Positions 27,001 through 35,200 of a stretch of DNA of 64,000 nucleotides are shown one piece after another (position 1 is the stretch's first letter; the number at the start of each line of letters is the position of its first letter). The notes beneath the pieces are model-generated. The model did no database searches, was not told the DNA's origin, and saw nothing but the letters and a program-made list of their open reading frames with translations. Source of the DNA: Tractidigestivibacter sp050946515 (GTDB lineage Bacteria > Actinomycetota > Coriobacteriia > Coriobacteriales > Atopobiaceae); assembly GCF_050946515.1 (NCBI RefSeq), contig NZ_JBMNUX010000011.1, positions 20,015-84,014 of the forward strand. Direction: 5' to 3'. A program made the position numbers and the translations under genes.

Positions 27001-27179
27001 TCCACTTGGATGTCTCCGCGGCCAAGCTTTGAGTCGAGCACCGAGCTGAATGCATTGCCAGCAACGTTGCCAGCGACAGTCAATCCCACAAGGCCCGCCG
27101 AAGCGATAGCTCCCCCGATAAGGCCCCTCCGCGTGAGCGGCTTCGCTGCCTTCTCGGCCCTCTTGCCTGCCTTTGCCAC
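24045..27179 (-). CDS. Domain-permuted GH3 glycosidase, membrane-anchored
   Basis: 1044-aa exported glycosidase with the two GH3 domains in reversed order. Residues 1-45 hold a twin-arginine signal (LTRRGLIGGAIASAGLVGL) without a lipobox. Residues 70-500 are the alpha/beta C-domain plus the fibronectin-like segment (AYPFGYGLSYTTF, EVVQVYYGSPY), usually C-terminal. Residues 690-970 are the catalytic barrel with YAPAVNIHRSPFSGRFYEYYSEDP, LKHYAFNEQE and the nucleophile in GSVVTDLYL (D920). A transmembrane helix follows near 1000-1020, then RKKRAG and a short acidic tail. The order resembles permuted beta-glucosidases known from rumen Ruminococcus and Butyrivibrio. GTG 27179 is the start. It sits alone beside the kinase remnant. 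Confidence 0.88.
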   Translation of the reverse strand: MAKAGKRAEKAAKPLTRRGLIGGAIASAGLVGLTVAGNVAGNAFSSVLDSKLGRGDIQVDKAEGSESWDAQYYKPRYSSLEEAKAASDVVSEQVSDEGIVLLKNNGVLPLAAGDEVTPFGWAFQNPAYFGTGAAASSDMTMVTAEDAIASKLTVNRTALDAAEGAEPTYPDAADGTDPLDFDVSSFQAQMDKGESAKIYEYDPAIYDAVSGVEGTCGVVVIKRCGSEGIDKRFEGYEDGTPHYLALTEDEKGVIAAAKRACGSVVVVLNTSNPVELGPLMSGELEADAIVWVGTAGSRGFASLAKVLVGEVNPSGRLTDIYATDFTADPTFSNFGRFQYTNSEVVASDPTRIWSEGEGSQYTMSRSFVEYQEGVYMGYRYYETAASVDASFVYGELDEQGAATVAGRVAYPFGYGLSYTTFDQKISSLDDSGDDVVLTVSVTNTGEVAGKEVVQVYYGSPYTDYDRESGVEKPECVLAAFAKTDLLDPGDCQELTLSFAKETMASYDRHHANSDGTIGCYILEAGDYAIDLRKNSHQVIESYTVTIDSDVVFDSSNPRKAEIDAQSAPDNQGNPTGSTFDGSAFVAATNKLDSMNAYMDETSMLTRADWEASHPTEYSGRERQAPEVALEEFAWFDNFDPMSDEKLGDVEGSLVYHADQPASAQQNGLSLIDLRCVPYDDERWDLLLDQIDWDGERDSLIKLLCGAAYQTIEVSSVGKPATTDADGAMGWSSEGASGWAAANVQAATWNVSLMNQMGQCIGEEALQLGMTGWYAPAVNIHRSPFSGRFYEYYSEDPLVSGKIAAAAISGAVEEGCICYLKHYAFNEQETDRSNSLATWVDEQTAREIYLKAFEVALQSARATISYISDSQGTMSSRAIRAVTGIMSAQNSIGGTMGFCHLGTQQKILREEWGFTGSVVTDLYLGAPAKDRDLVFRTGGNMYMTTMVEEPVDYTSATARYAMRNAMRGILYATTNSNAMNGIAPGSTVSYSPSPWRIGLTAASVAMCGGAAAIVASMVRKKRAGRADAAEGRADATDGEGAGSKP

Positions 27180-27318
27180 CGTCTTTTCCGTCCCTCTTGA
27201 AGGGCGTCCCCTAGCTTGCGCCCATCAACTTCCAATGTGCTGCGATGCGTTGAGCGGTCTTCGAGAAGGCTCTTGGAACAGCATGGCACGAGCGACGGCG
27301 CTGCTGGCATAGAAGGAC

Positions 27319-27357
27319 AAAAAAAGGACGCTCGCGGAGAAATCTCTGCCGCGAGCG
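27319..27357 (-). terminator. Intrinsic terminator of the arginine operon
   Basis: CGCTCGCGG (27329-27337) pairs with CCGCGAGCG (27349-27357). On the minus strand the stem is followed by seven U residues (27319-27325). It lies 70 bases after the argD stop. Confidence 0.9.
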
Positions 27358-27427
27358 CCCCTCAAAATCGCTAGGCCTGCCAGAGATGCCGAACGGGCGC
27401 CACGACCCCCCTCAGCAAGCCCGGCAC

Positions 27428-28681
27428 CTAAGCGATCCGGTTGACCAGCGCGGCCAGGCGCGTGCAGACCTCGTCCACCTGCTGGTCGGAAATCACCAGC
27501 GGGGGAAGGAAGCGCAGGATGGAGTCTCCAATGTGATTGAGAACCAAGCCCTCGCCAAGGCCCTGCTCAACCAGCTGGTTCGCGATGGGCACGTCAAACT
27601 GAGCGCCCAGCATCAGGCCGTGGCCGCGGACCTCGCTCACATGCGGGAGCGCCTCAAGACCGGCGCGCAGGTGGGCGCCCGTCTCGATAACGTGCTCGCC
27701 GATGTTTTCCGAAACAAGCGTCTCGACCGTCGCACGACCAGCTGCGGCGGCAAGCGCGTTTCCGCCAAATGTGGAGCCGTGGTCGCCTGGGCCCATCAGA
27801 TCTGCAACCTCTGCGACCGCCGAGACGGCACCCATGGGAAATCCGTCGCCGATCCCCTTTGCCAGGCTCACGATGTCGGGCTCGATGCCGGCGAGCTGAT
27901 AGGCAAAGGGGGCGCCGTTCCTGAAGAACCCGGTCTGGACCTCGTCGATGATCAGCAGCACGTTGCGCTTGCGGCACTCGTAGGCAACGCTGCGCAGGTA
28001 GGCGAAGTCTGCCGGCCAGACGCCGCCCTCGCCCTGCACGCACTCAAGCATCACGGCGCAGATGGGGCCAACCTCAGGGTCGGGGTTGTCGAGCATCTTC
28101 ACCAGCGCGTCAAGGTCGTTTAGGGGCACTGTCACAAAGCCCTGCGGCATGGGCAGAAACGTGCTGTGGAAGCTGTCCTGCCCCGTTGCGGCGAGCGTCG
28201 CAAGCGTACGGCCGTGGAAGCTCTTCTGCGCGGTGATGATGCCGCTTGCGCCATGCAGCTTCTTCTCGCCCCAACGGCGCGCCACCTTGATGGCGCCCTC
28301 GTTTGCCTCGGCGCCCGAGTTGGCAAAGAAGGTCTTCCAGACGGTGCCAGTAGAGCCCGTCAGGTGGCCAAGCTCGTCAGTCGTCTTGGAGAGGAGCTCG
28401 GAGAGCTCGCGCGCGAGCTCTCCGCGGTTCTCGACGTAGTAGTAGTTGCCAACCTGCCAGACCTTGTCAAGCTGCCGGTGCAGCGCCTGCGCTACCGCCG
28501 GATGGTGATGGCCCAGGCTGACCGAGCCAATGCCGCCCAGGCAGTCTATGTAGACCTTGCCCTCGGAGTCGGTGAGCGTGGCGCCCTCGCCCGAGACAAA
28601 TTCGACGGGCAGGCGCCCATAGGTATGCATCACATAGGTGTCATCCAGGCTCTTTGCGGTCTCGAAGCTACTTTCTGCCAT
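27428..28681 (-). CDS. argD: Acetylornithine aminotransferase
   Basis: 417-aa class III PLP aminotransferase that makes N-acetylornithine from acetylglutamate semialdehyde. Motifs: the cofactor phosphate site FFANSGAEANEGAIKVAR, SFHGRTLATLAATGQ, the PLP-contact Asp in LLIIDEVQTGF, and the Schiff-base Lys in SLAKGIGDGFPMGA. It is the last gene of argC-argJ-argB-argD, with argB ending 14 bases upstream and a strong terminator downstream. The same enzyme may also serve in lysine synthesis (succinyldiaminopimelate step), as in other bacteria. Confidence 0.96.
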   Translation of the reverse strand: MAESSFETAKSLDDTYVMHTYGRLPVEFVSGEGATLTDSEGKVYIDCLGGIGSVSLGHHHPAVAQALHRQLDKVWQVGNYYYVENRGELARELSELLSKTTDELGHLTGSTGTVWKTFFANSGAEANEGAIKVARRWGEKKLHGASGIITAQKSFHGRTLATLAATGQDSFHSTFLPMPQGFVTVPLNDLDALVKMLDNPDPEVGPICAVMLECVQGEGGVWPADFAYLRSVAYECRKRNVLLIIDEVQTGFFRNGAPFAYQLAGIEPDIVSLAKGIGDGFPMGAVSAVAEVADLMGPGDHGSTFGGNALAAAAGRATVETLVSENIGEHVIETGAHLRAGLEALPHVSEVRGHGLMLGAQFDVPIANQLVEQGLGEGLVLNHIGDSILRFLPPLVISDQQVDEVCTRLAALVNRIA

Positions 28682-28695
28682 GGCTTTCTCCTTGT

Positions 28696-29571
28696 CTAGT
28701 CTTGCGTGAAGAGCGTGCCCACGCCGGCGTCAGTGAAGATCTCGAGCAGAAGCGAGTGGGGCGCCTTGCCATTCAAGATGACGACCTCCGACACGCCGCG
28801 GTCCATCGCCTCGAGAATCGAGCGGATCTTTGGCACCATGCCGCCATCGAGCTCGCCGGAATCAAGGATCTCGCGGGTCTCGGTCTTGGTAAGAGAGCGA
28901 ATCAGGCTTTCCTTGTCGTTCACGTCAGCGAGAAGCCCGTCGACGTCGGTCAGATAGATGAGCTTGTCCGCATGGAGCGCCTCGGCAACCGCGGCGGCTG
29001 CCTCGTCGGCGTTCACGTTGAAGAAGCCGTCAGGACCGCAGGCGACGCTGGCAATCACGGGGATGTAGTCATCATCAAGAATTGTCTCGATGAGCTCGGG
29101 GCTCACCTCGCGGATATGGCCAACGCGCCCCAGCTCAGGGGATATGGGAGCAGCCTTGAGCGTCTTTCCGTCAGCGCCGGAGATTCCCACTGCATTATGA
29201 CCATACTCGTTGAGCGACCAGACGAGCTTCTGGTTCACCTTGCCAATGAGCACCTCTTGGACCGCTTCCATCGTGGCGTCGTCGGTGACGCGCAGGCCGT
29301 CTTTGAACTTCACGGGCAGGTTCAGCTGCTTGAGCATGGCGCTGATTGCCTTGCCTCCGCCATGGACGAGCACGACGCGCATGCCCATGAGCTTCAGAAG
29401 CTCGATGTCGCCCACGACCTGGGTCATGAGCTGCTCGTCTTCCATGGCGGATCCGCCATACTTGACCACGATGGTCTTGCCGCGCATCTTGTTGATCCAC
29501 GGAAGCGCCTCGGTGAGGACCTCCGCCTTGGTAAGGGCTTGCTGAAGCTCGCCCATCTCGCGTTCCTCCAT
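28696..29571 (-). CDS. argB: Acetylglutamate kinase
   Basis: 291-aa amino-acid kinase that phosphorylates N-acetylglutamate. Motifs: the N-terminal KTIVVKYGGSAM, VLVHGGGKAIS, NVNADEAAAAVAEAL, and GGMVPKIRSILEA near the C-terminus. ATG 29571 follows GGAGGAAGAGG; the upstream 16 Arg-rich codons of the open frame are not homologous. An N-terminal helix before KTIVVKYGG suggests the hexameric arginine-inhibited form (inference). Third gene of the arginine operon, 86 bases after the argJ stop. Confidence 0.96.
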   Translation of the reverse strand: MEEREMGELQQALTKAEVLTEALPWINKMRGKTIVVKYGGSAMEDEQLMTQVVGDIELLKLMGMRVVLVHGGGKAISAMLKQLNLPVKFKDGLRVTDDATMEAVQEVLIGKVNQKLVWSLNEYGHNAVGISGADGKTLKAAPISPELGRVGHIREVSPELIETILDDDYIPVIASVACGPDGFFNVNADEAAAAVAEALHADKLIYLTDVDGLLADVNDKESLIRSLTKTETREILDSGELDGGMVPKIRSILEAMDRGVSEVVILNGKAPHSLLLEIFTDAGVGTLFTQD

Positions 29572-29657
29572 GCCTCTTCCTCCTGTTGCCGTCGCACCTG
29601 CTCGCCTGCGCCTCGCCACGGGCGCTCGTTGTCACGTCCCTGCGGGAGAAGCTCGGG

Positions 29658-30944
29658 CTAGGTGCGATACTCCCCGTTGATCTTGACGTAGTCATGCGTA
29701 AGGTCGCAGGTCCAGACCCTGGAGTGGGCATCCCCCTGCCCAAGGCTGATGGCGACATTGATCTCAGGAGCCTCGAAGCGACGGAGCATGTCGTCCTCGT
29801 CCATGCCAACGGGAAGGCCGCCCCTCAGCACGGGAACGCCCATGAAGTCGATGTCGACGCACGACTGGTCAAACTCAACTCCGCACTTTCCGGCAGCTGC
29901 GGCAACGCGACCCCAGTTGGCATCATGGCCATAGATTGCAGTCTTGACCAAGGGAGAGTTGGCGATTGCAAAGGCGACGGTGTCGGCATCGTCTTGGCTG
30001 GCCGCGCCCAGCACGTCCACGGTCACGAGCTTTGTCGACCCCTCTCCGTCAGCAGCAATCTGGCGAGCCAAGTTGGTGGTTGCAGCCTTGATGGCAGCGG
30101 CGATGGCAGGGTATGCCGGGGACGCCTCGTCAATCTTCTCGCCGCCGGCCTCGCCAGTGGCAAAGAGGAAGCAGGAGTCGTTCGTGGAGGTGTCGGAGTC
30201 GACGGTCACCTTGTTGAAGCTCTGCTTCACCGCGGCGAGAAGGGCGGAGTGCGCGGCCTTGGCGGTCAGCGGCGCATCGGTCGAGAGCACGCAGAGCATC
30301 GTTGCCATATTGGGCTGGATCATTCCAGAGCCCTTCACGAAGCCGCCCACATGGACGGTCACGCTGGTGCCATCCGACTGTGGAGCCGGGCCCTCAAGCG
30401 AGACCTCCTTCGGATGAGTGTCGGTGGTCATGACCGCGCATGCCGCGTCATGGGCCGCGGCCGCGCTATGGTCGAGCGCGGCGACAATCGCAGGGACGCC
30501 GCCGACGTAGGGCTCAAAGGGAAGCTGGACGCCAATGACGCCAGTCGATGCCACCAGCACGTCATCTGCCGAGCAGCCAAGCGTCTGCGCCACAAGCGAG
30601 GTGGCGTCGAGCGCGCACTTGATGCCCGGCTCGCCCGTTGCGGCATTTGCGTTGCCAGAGTTCAAGACGACGGCGCGCGCATGGCCAGACGCGGCACGCT
30701 TGCGGCTTACCTGCACGGGAGCGGCACAAAAGCGGTTTTGCGTGAACGTTGCTGCGACGGTGCAGGGCTTGTCGGCTGCAACGAGCGCCATGTCCAGGCG
30801 CTCGGGGTTTTTCCTGAAGCCGGCCGAAATGCCTGCAGCCTTCATCCCGGCGGCAGCGCAGACGCCACCTTCGCAGGGAGAGAACCCGAACGAGCTGGCG
30901 GCGTCATCCATTTGGGGGATGGCCAGAGGATCATAGCTTGTCAT
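29658..30944 (-). CDS. argJ: Bifunctional glutamate N-acetyltransferase / ornithine acetyltransferase
   Basis: 428-aa ArgJ that recycles the acetyl group from acetylornithine to glutamate. The self-cleavage site that yields alpha and beta chains is in ASTGVIGVQLP, with the new N-terminal residue being the nucleophile Thr. Also seen are LNSGNANAATG and NDSCFLFATGEA. ATG 30944 has AAGGAAA upstream; an open frame of 54 more codons overlaps the argC end and is not homologous. Having ArgJ after ArgC means that arginine synthesis uses the cyclic acetyl route here. Confidence 0.96.
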   Translation of the reverse strand: MTSYDPLAIPQMDDAASSFGFSPCEGGVCAAAGMKAAGISAGFRKNPERLDMALVAADKPCTVAATFTQNRFCAAPVQVSRKRAASGHARAVVLNSGNANAATGEPGIKCALDATSLVAQTLGCSADDVLVASTGVIGVQLPFEPYVGGVPAIVAALDHSAAAAHDAACAVMTTDTHPKEVSLEGPAPQSDGTSVTVHVGGFVKGSGMIQPNMATMLCVLSTDAPLTAKAAHSALLAAVKQSFNKVTVDSDTSTNDSCFLFATGEAGGEKIDEASPAYPAIAAAIKAATTNLARQIAADGEGSTKLVTVDVLGAASQDDADTVAFAIANSPLVKTAIYGHDANWGRVAAAAGKCGVEFDQSCVDIDFMGVPVLRGGLPVGMDEDDMLRRFEAPEINVAISLGQGDAHSRVWTCDLTHDYVKINGEYRT

Positions 30945-31039
30945 GTCAATTTCCTTTTTTATGTGGGGCGCGCACAAGGGCGAACCAAGCGGACAAATCG
31001 CGGGGCCTTTGCCAAAGAGCTGCGCGCTTGTCGGGCAAC

Positions 31040-32116
31040 CTAGATGAGCGGGGCGGAGGCGCTGATTCCTGCGGTCTCGGCCTGTCCCAGCACGATGTTC
31101 GCGCATTGCATGGCCTGAGCCGCAGCCCCCTTCCCAAGGTTGTCGATCGCGCAGGAGGCGATGATTACCCTGCGTCGTCGATCGTCGAGCGCCACGCCCA
31201 CCTGGGCGCGCGCGGTCCCCACGACAGAGGAGGTCTGCGGCATCTTTCCTGAGGGAAGCGTTGCCACAAGGGCCTCGCCCGCATAGCGCTTCTCGTAGAC
31301 CGACTGCACGGCCTCTGCGGTGGCGTCGTCGGACGCCTGAAGGTACACCGTGGCGAGAAGCCCGCGGGTGAGCGGAGCCAGGTGGGGGGTGAAGACGACG
31401 TTCATCTGCCTGCCCGCCACCTGCGTGAGAGTCTGCTCGATCTCGGGCGTGTGGCGATGGTGCGCCACGCCATAGGCCTCGAGAGACTCGTTTGCGTGGC
31501 AGAAGTGCGTACGTGCGCTGGGAGTGCGACCGGCGCCCGACACGCCAGAGATGGCGTCCGAGATTACGAGGTCGCCCGTGGCAAGCCCGGCCTCGAGGGC
31601 AGGCGTGGCCGCAAGGGCCGTTGCCGTGGGATAGCAGCCCGGCACGGCCACGAGCACGGCATCGCCCTTCTCGTGGCGTGCAGCCAGACCCTTAAGCCCT
31701 TCACGATTGAGTTCGGGCAGGCCATAGACCGTCTGAGACAGAAGCTCGGGGCTCGTGTGAGGCGTGTTGTACCACGTCTCGTAGACAACGGGGTCCTTCA
31801 GGCGGTAGTCGGCAGAGAGGTCAATCACCGTGACGCCGCGCTCAAGCAGCTGGGGAGTCAGGGCCAAAGATGCGGTATGCGGGACTGCCAAAAACGCGAC
31901 GTCGGCCACAGAGGCAATGGCGTCAGGGTCAGGCAGAGACAGCTCAAGGTCGCAGACGCCCTCGAAGGAAGGATAGACGTCTGCCAGGCGTGTGCCCGCC
32001 TCTTTGCGGTCGGTTGCCATCACAAGCTCCATGTTGGGGTGCCCAAGCACAAGACGGCACTCCTCAATTCCTGCAAAGCCCGTAGCACCGACAACGCAGG
32101 CCCTTATGCACGCCAT
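31040..32116 (-). CDS. argC: N-acetyl-gamma-glutamyl-phosphate reductase
   Basis: 358-aa NADPH-dependent reductase, first gene of the arginine operon. It has the Rossmann start CVVGATGFAG, the catalytic Cys in AVPGCYPTATAL, and SGVSGAGRTP. The end NLGKGAAAQAMQ matches the family. ATG 32116 has GAGG 11 bases upstream; ATG 32125 is almost on top of that site, so either could be used. No argF, argG, argH or argR gene lies in the window. Confidence 0.94.
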   Translation of the reverse strand: MACIRACVVGATGFAGIEECRLVLGHPNMELVMATDRKEAGTRLADVYPSFEGVCDLELSLPDPDAIASVADVAFLAVPHTASLALTPQLLERGVTVIDLSADYRLKDPVVYETWYNTPHTSPELLSQTVYGLPELNREGLKGLAARHEKGDAVLVAVPGCYPTATALAATPALEAGLATGDLVISDAISGVSGAGRTPSARTHFCHANESLEAYGVAHHRHTPEIEQTLTQVAGRQMNVVFTPHLAPLTRGLLATVYLQASDDATAEAVQSVYEKRYAGEALVATLPSGKMPQTSSVVGTARAQVGVALDDRRRRVIIASCAIDNLGKGAAAQAMQCANIVLGQAETAGISASAPLI

Positions 32117-32144
32117 TTCATTCATCACCTCAGAATTTTTGGAT

Positions 32145-32170
32145 AAATGCAACCAGATATGCATGAATTA
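32145..32170 (-). promoter_or_regulatory. Candidate ArgR operator upstream of argC
   Basis: Read on the minus strand, this is AATTCATGCATATCTGGTTG followed by CATTT. It holds two TGCAT half-sites in an AT-rich context, like ARG boxes of actinobacteria and enterics. It lies 29-54 bases before the argC start. The match was made by eye. Confidence 0.3.
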
Positions 32171-32283
32171 CTAATTTTGTTTTGTGAAGAATAGCACAGA
32201 CACCTAAAGGCATCCGTAAGGACTCGCATTTTTCTTCTCCCTGACACATTCAACTAACCAAAGCGTCGCATTGATGGGGCGAG

Positions 32284-35200
32284 CTAATCGACGCTCTTCA
32301 GGCTCTCCACCATGCTTATGCGGTCAAGGCGACGCCTCATCAGCGCAATCACGATGAGCGTGAAGACAATGGTGAGCGCAAACGAGATGAGATAGCTTTC
32401 GGGGTGAATCGTTCGGCCGAACATCACGTAGTCGACCTCGGCCGTCGTGATCACAAAGCCCTCAAGCCAGGTGCCCAAGAACATCCCGACGAAGTCCCCC
32501 ATGATCGAGATGATGATGACCTCGCGGAAGATGTAGGCGTATACCTCACGTCGCGTGAAGCCAAGCACCTTGAGGCTGGCAATCTCGCGAACGCGCTCGG
32601 AGATGTTGATGTTCGTCAGGTTGTAGAGAACGATGTAGGCGAGCGCCGCCGCCGAGACTACAAGCACCACCACGACGTAGTCAACGACCTTGAGCGTCGT
32701 TCGATAGGAGTCGATCGTGTCGTCCATGAACGAGACGACGGAGACGTTCTCGTAGTTGTGGAGCTCGTCCGAGAGCGCCTCTTTGGCATCTTCGTCAAGG
32801 CTCGCCGAGGCATAGACGGTCGAGAAGAGCGGCTCGTCCTTGCCCGTCTGCGCCCAGGCGTCGCGACCGACGTAGACGTAGTTGCCCACGTAGTTCTCGC
32901 AGACTCCCGTCACGGTATGCTGGTAGCCACTGCCAGTCGCATTGCCGACGTCGTCCTCGTCGTATACCGTGATCTGGTCGCCGACGCCAATCCCAAGCGT
33001 GGAGGCAAGCTTCTCGGTCACGATGACCGAATTCTCGTCGAAAGCGATGGACTCCCCGCTCGTCCGCTCCTGGAAGGTGACGGCGCCCGTGAAGTCGGAG
33101 GCGTCTTCGGGAATCACGACGCTCACACGCTCTTGGTCCTCCGTACCCGACGAGCCCGCCAGCATGTTTTCCTGCTGAAGGCGCCAGCACTGGCTTATGT
33201 CCTCGTCAGAGGCGAGGTACGAGGCGACGTCTTCGACGTCCTGGTCGTCTGCAGAGGAGTCAAGGCTCACGACCAAGTCGTAGTGAATGATGGGGCCGAA
33301 CTGGCGGTCGATGATGTCCCAGATGGAGTTGTCCAGCCCGAAGCCCACCAGCAGAAGCGCGGTGCAGCCCGAAATGCCGACAAGGGTCATCAGCAACCTC
33401 CGCTTGTAGCGGAAGATGTTTCTGAACGTGACCTTCCACGAGAAGGACAGGCGCTTCCAGATGGGGGCGATGCGCTCCAGCAAGATGCGCTTGCCCGCCT
33501 TTGGCGCCAAAGGCAGCATCAGGCTTGCCGGCGTGGCGCGGAGACTCGAGACGACCGCGACAAGCGTTGCTATGATCGTGACGCCAACGCCAAGCGCTCC
33601 CGAGAATAGCGCAACGCCAGCGTCGACGGGCATCGGGAAGGAAAGAAGCGGCACGCTGTAGATGACGCCGTAGGACGCCATGATGATATAGGGAAGCACC
33701 TGCGTGAGGACCGCAATTCCCAAAACGGCGCCCGTGAGTGACGCGATCGCCGCGTATGCCAGGTACTTCGAGGCGATCTGGCGCGTTGAGTAGCCAAGGG
33801 CTTTGAAGGTGCCAATGAGTACGCGGTCGTCCTCGACCATGCGCGTCATGGTAGTGAGGGCGACAAGGGCCGCGACAAGGAAGAACATGGCTGGAAACAC
33901 GTCCGCGATGCGGCTGATGCGCTCGGAGTCGCTGCGATAGTACTCGCAGCCCTCGTTCTTCGTGCGATCGAGCTCGTAGATGTCGGGCTTCTCAAGGGAG
34001 TCGATCTCTTCCTGCGCCTCGTCAAGCTGAGCCTCGGCATCCGCAAGCTGGGCCTCGACGTCACTGCGCTGAGCCTTAAGCTCTTCGACGCCGTCCTCAT
34101 AGGAAGAGAGGCCGTCCGCATAGGAGGCCTCCCCCTCCTCGAGCTGCGCCAAAGACTCATCGAGCTTCGACTGCGATTCGAGAAGCTGGAGGTAGGATTC
34201 GTCGAGCGTAGACTCGCCGGCAGAGAGCTCCGACTCGACCTGGGCCTTTTGCGCATCGAGCGCGGCCTGGGCCTGGTCGAGCGCGTCATAGCCCGACTGA
34301 AGCTGCGCGCGGCCGCTGTCAATCTGGTCCTGCACTTCGTCAAGATTGCTCAGACCGTCGTTCACCTGGTCAAGACCGCTCTTGATATCTTTCGCACCGG
34401 CCTGTGCCTGTGCGAGCGCAGCTTTGAGCTGCTCAAGCTGGGCACTTGCGTTGCCGTTCGTTCCTTCTGTTGAGCCGTCGGTCGTGCCATCTGTCGCAGA
34501 GCCCGTCGTGCTGTCGGTCGTGCTGTCGTCCGTCGCAGTGTCTTGCGTGCCGTCGGTCGTGCTGTCGGTCGTGCTGTCAGCTGCCGCGGAGTCCGTAGCT
34601 TCGTCGGTCGTGCCCTCGTCCGTCGCAGTGTCTTGCGCGCTGTCGGTTGTGCTGTCGGTCGTGCCGTCCGCTGCGCCATCCGCAGTGCCGCTCGTCGTAG
34701 AGTCCGTCGTTTCATCTGTGGCCTCCAACGCGGCGATCTGCTGCTGCAGGGAGGATATCTGCTGGTTGGTTTGCTCGAGCTGCGTCTCAAGTTCCGATTT
34801 CTGCTCCTCAAGGGAGAAGCGCTGCTCGTCGACCGTCGACTGCTGCTCGTCCAGGTCTTGGGAGGACTGGTCAAGCGTCGCGCGCTGCTCGTCGATCTGC
34901 GATTGAGCCTCTGCAAGCTGGGACTCCGCCTCTTCGCGGTTGGACGACAGCTCGCTCACGCCGTTTTGGTACTCTTCCCATCCGCTCGAGAGCTGCTGTT
35001 GGCCGCTCTCGAGCTCAGACCAGCCAGAGTCCAGCTCCTCACGAGACTCCGCAAGCGTTGCAGCAGCGTCGTCCAGCTGGCTCTGCGCATCAGCAAGCTC
35101 CTGCTCCGCCTTGGCCTTGCTCTCCTCGTACTCCGCACGCTTGTCGTCGAGCTCTGCTTGAGCGTCGGCCTTGATGTCGTCGAGGCGCGCTGAGGCTAGG

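Noticed and set aside
29586..31043. Long open frame on the plus strand opposite argJ
   Set aside because: Antisense shadow; argJ on the minus strand has the self-cleavage motif and full length.
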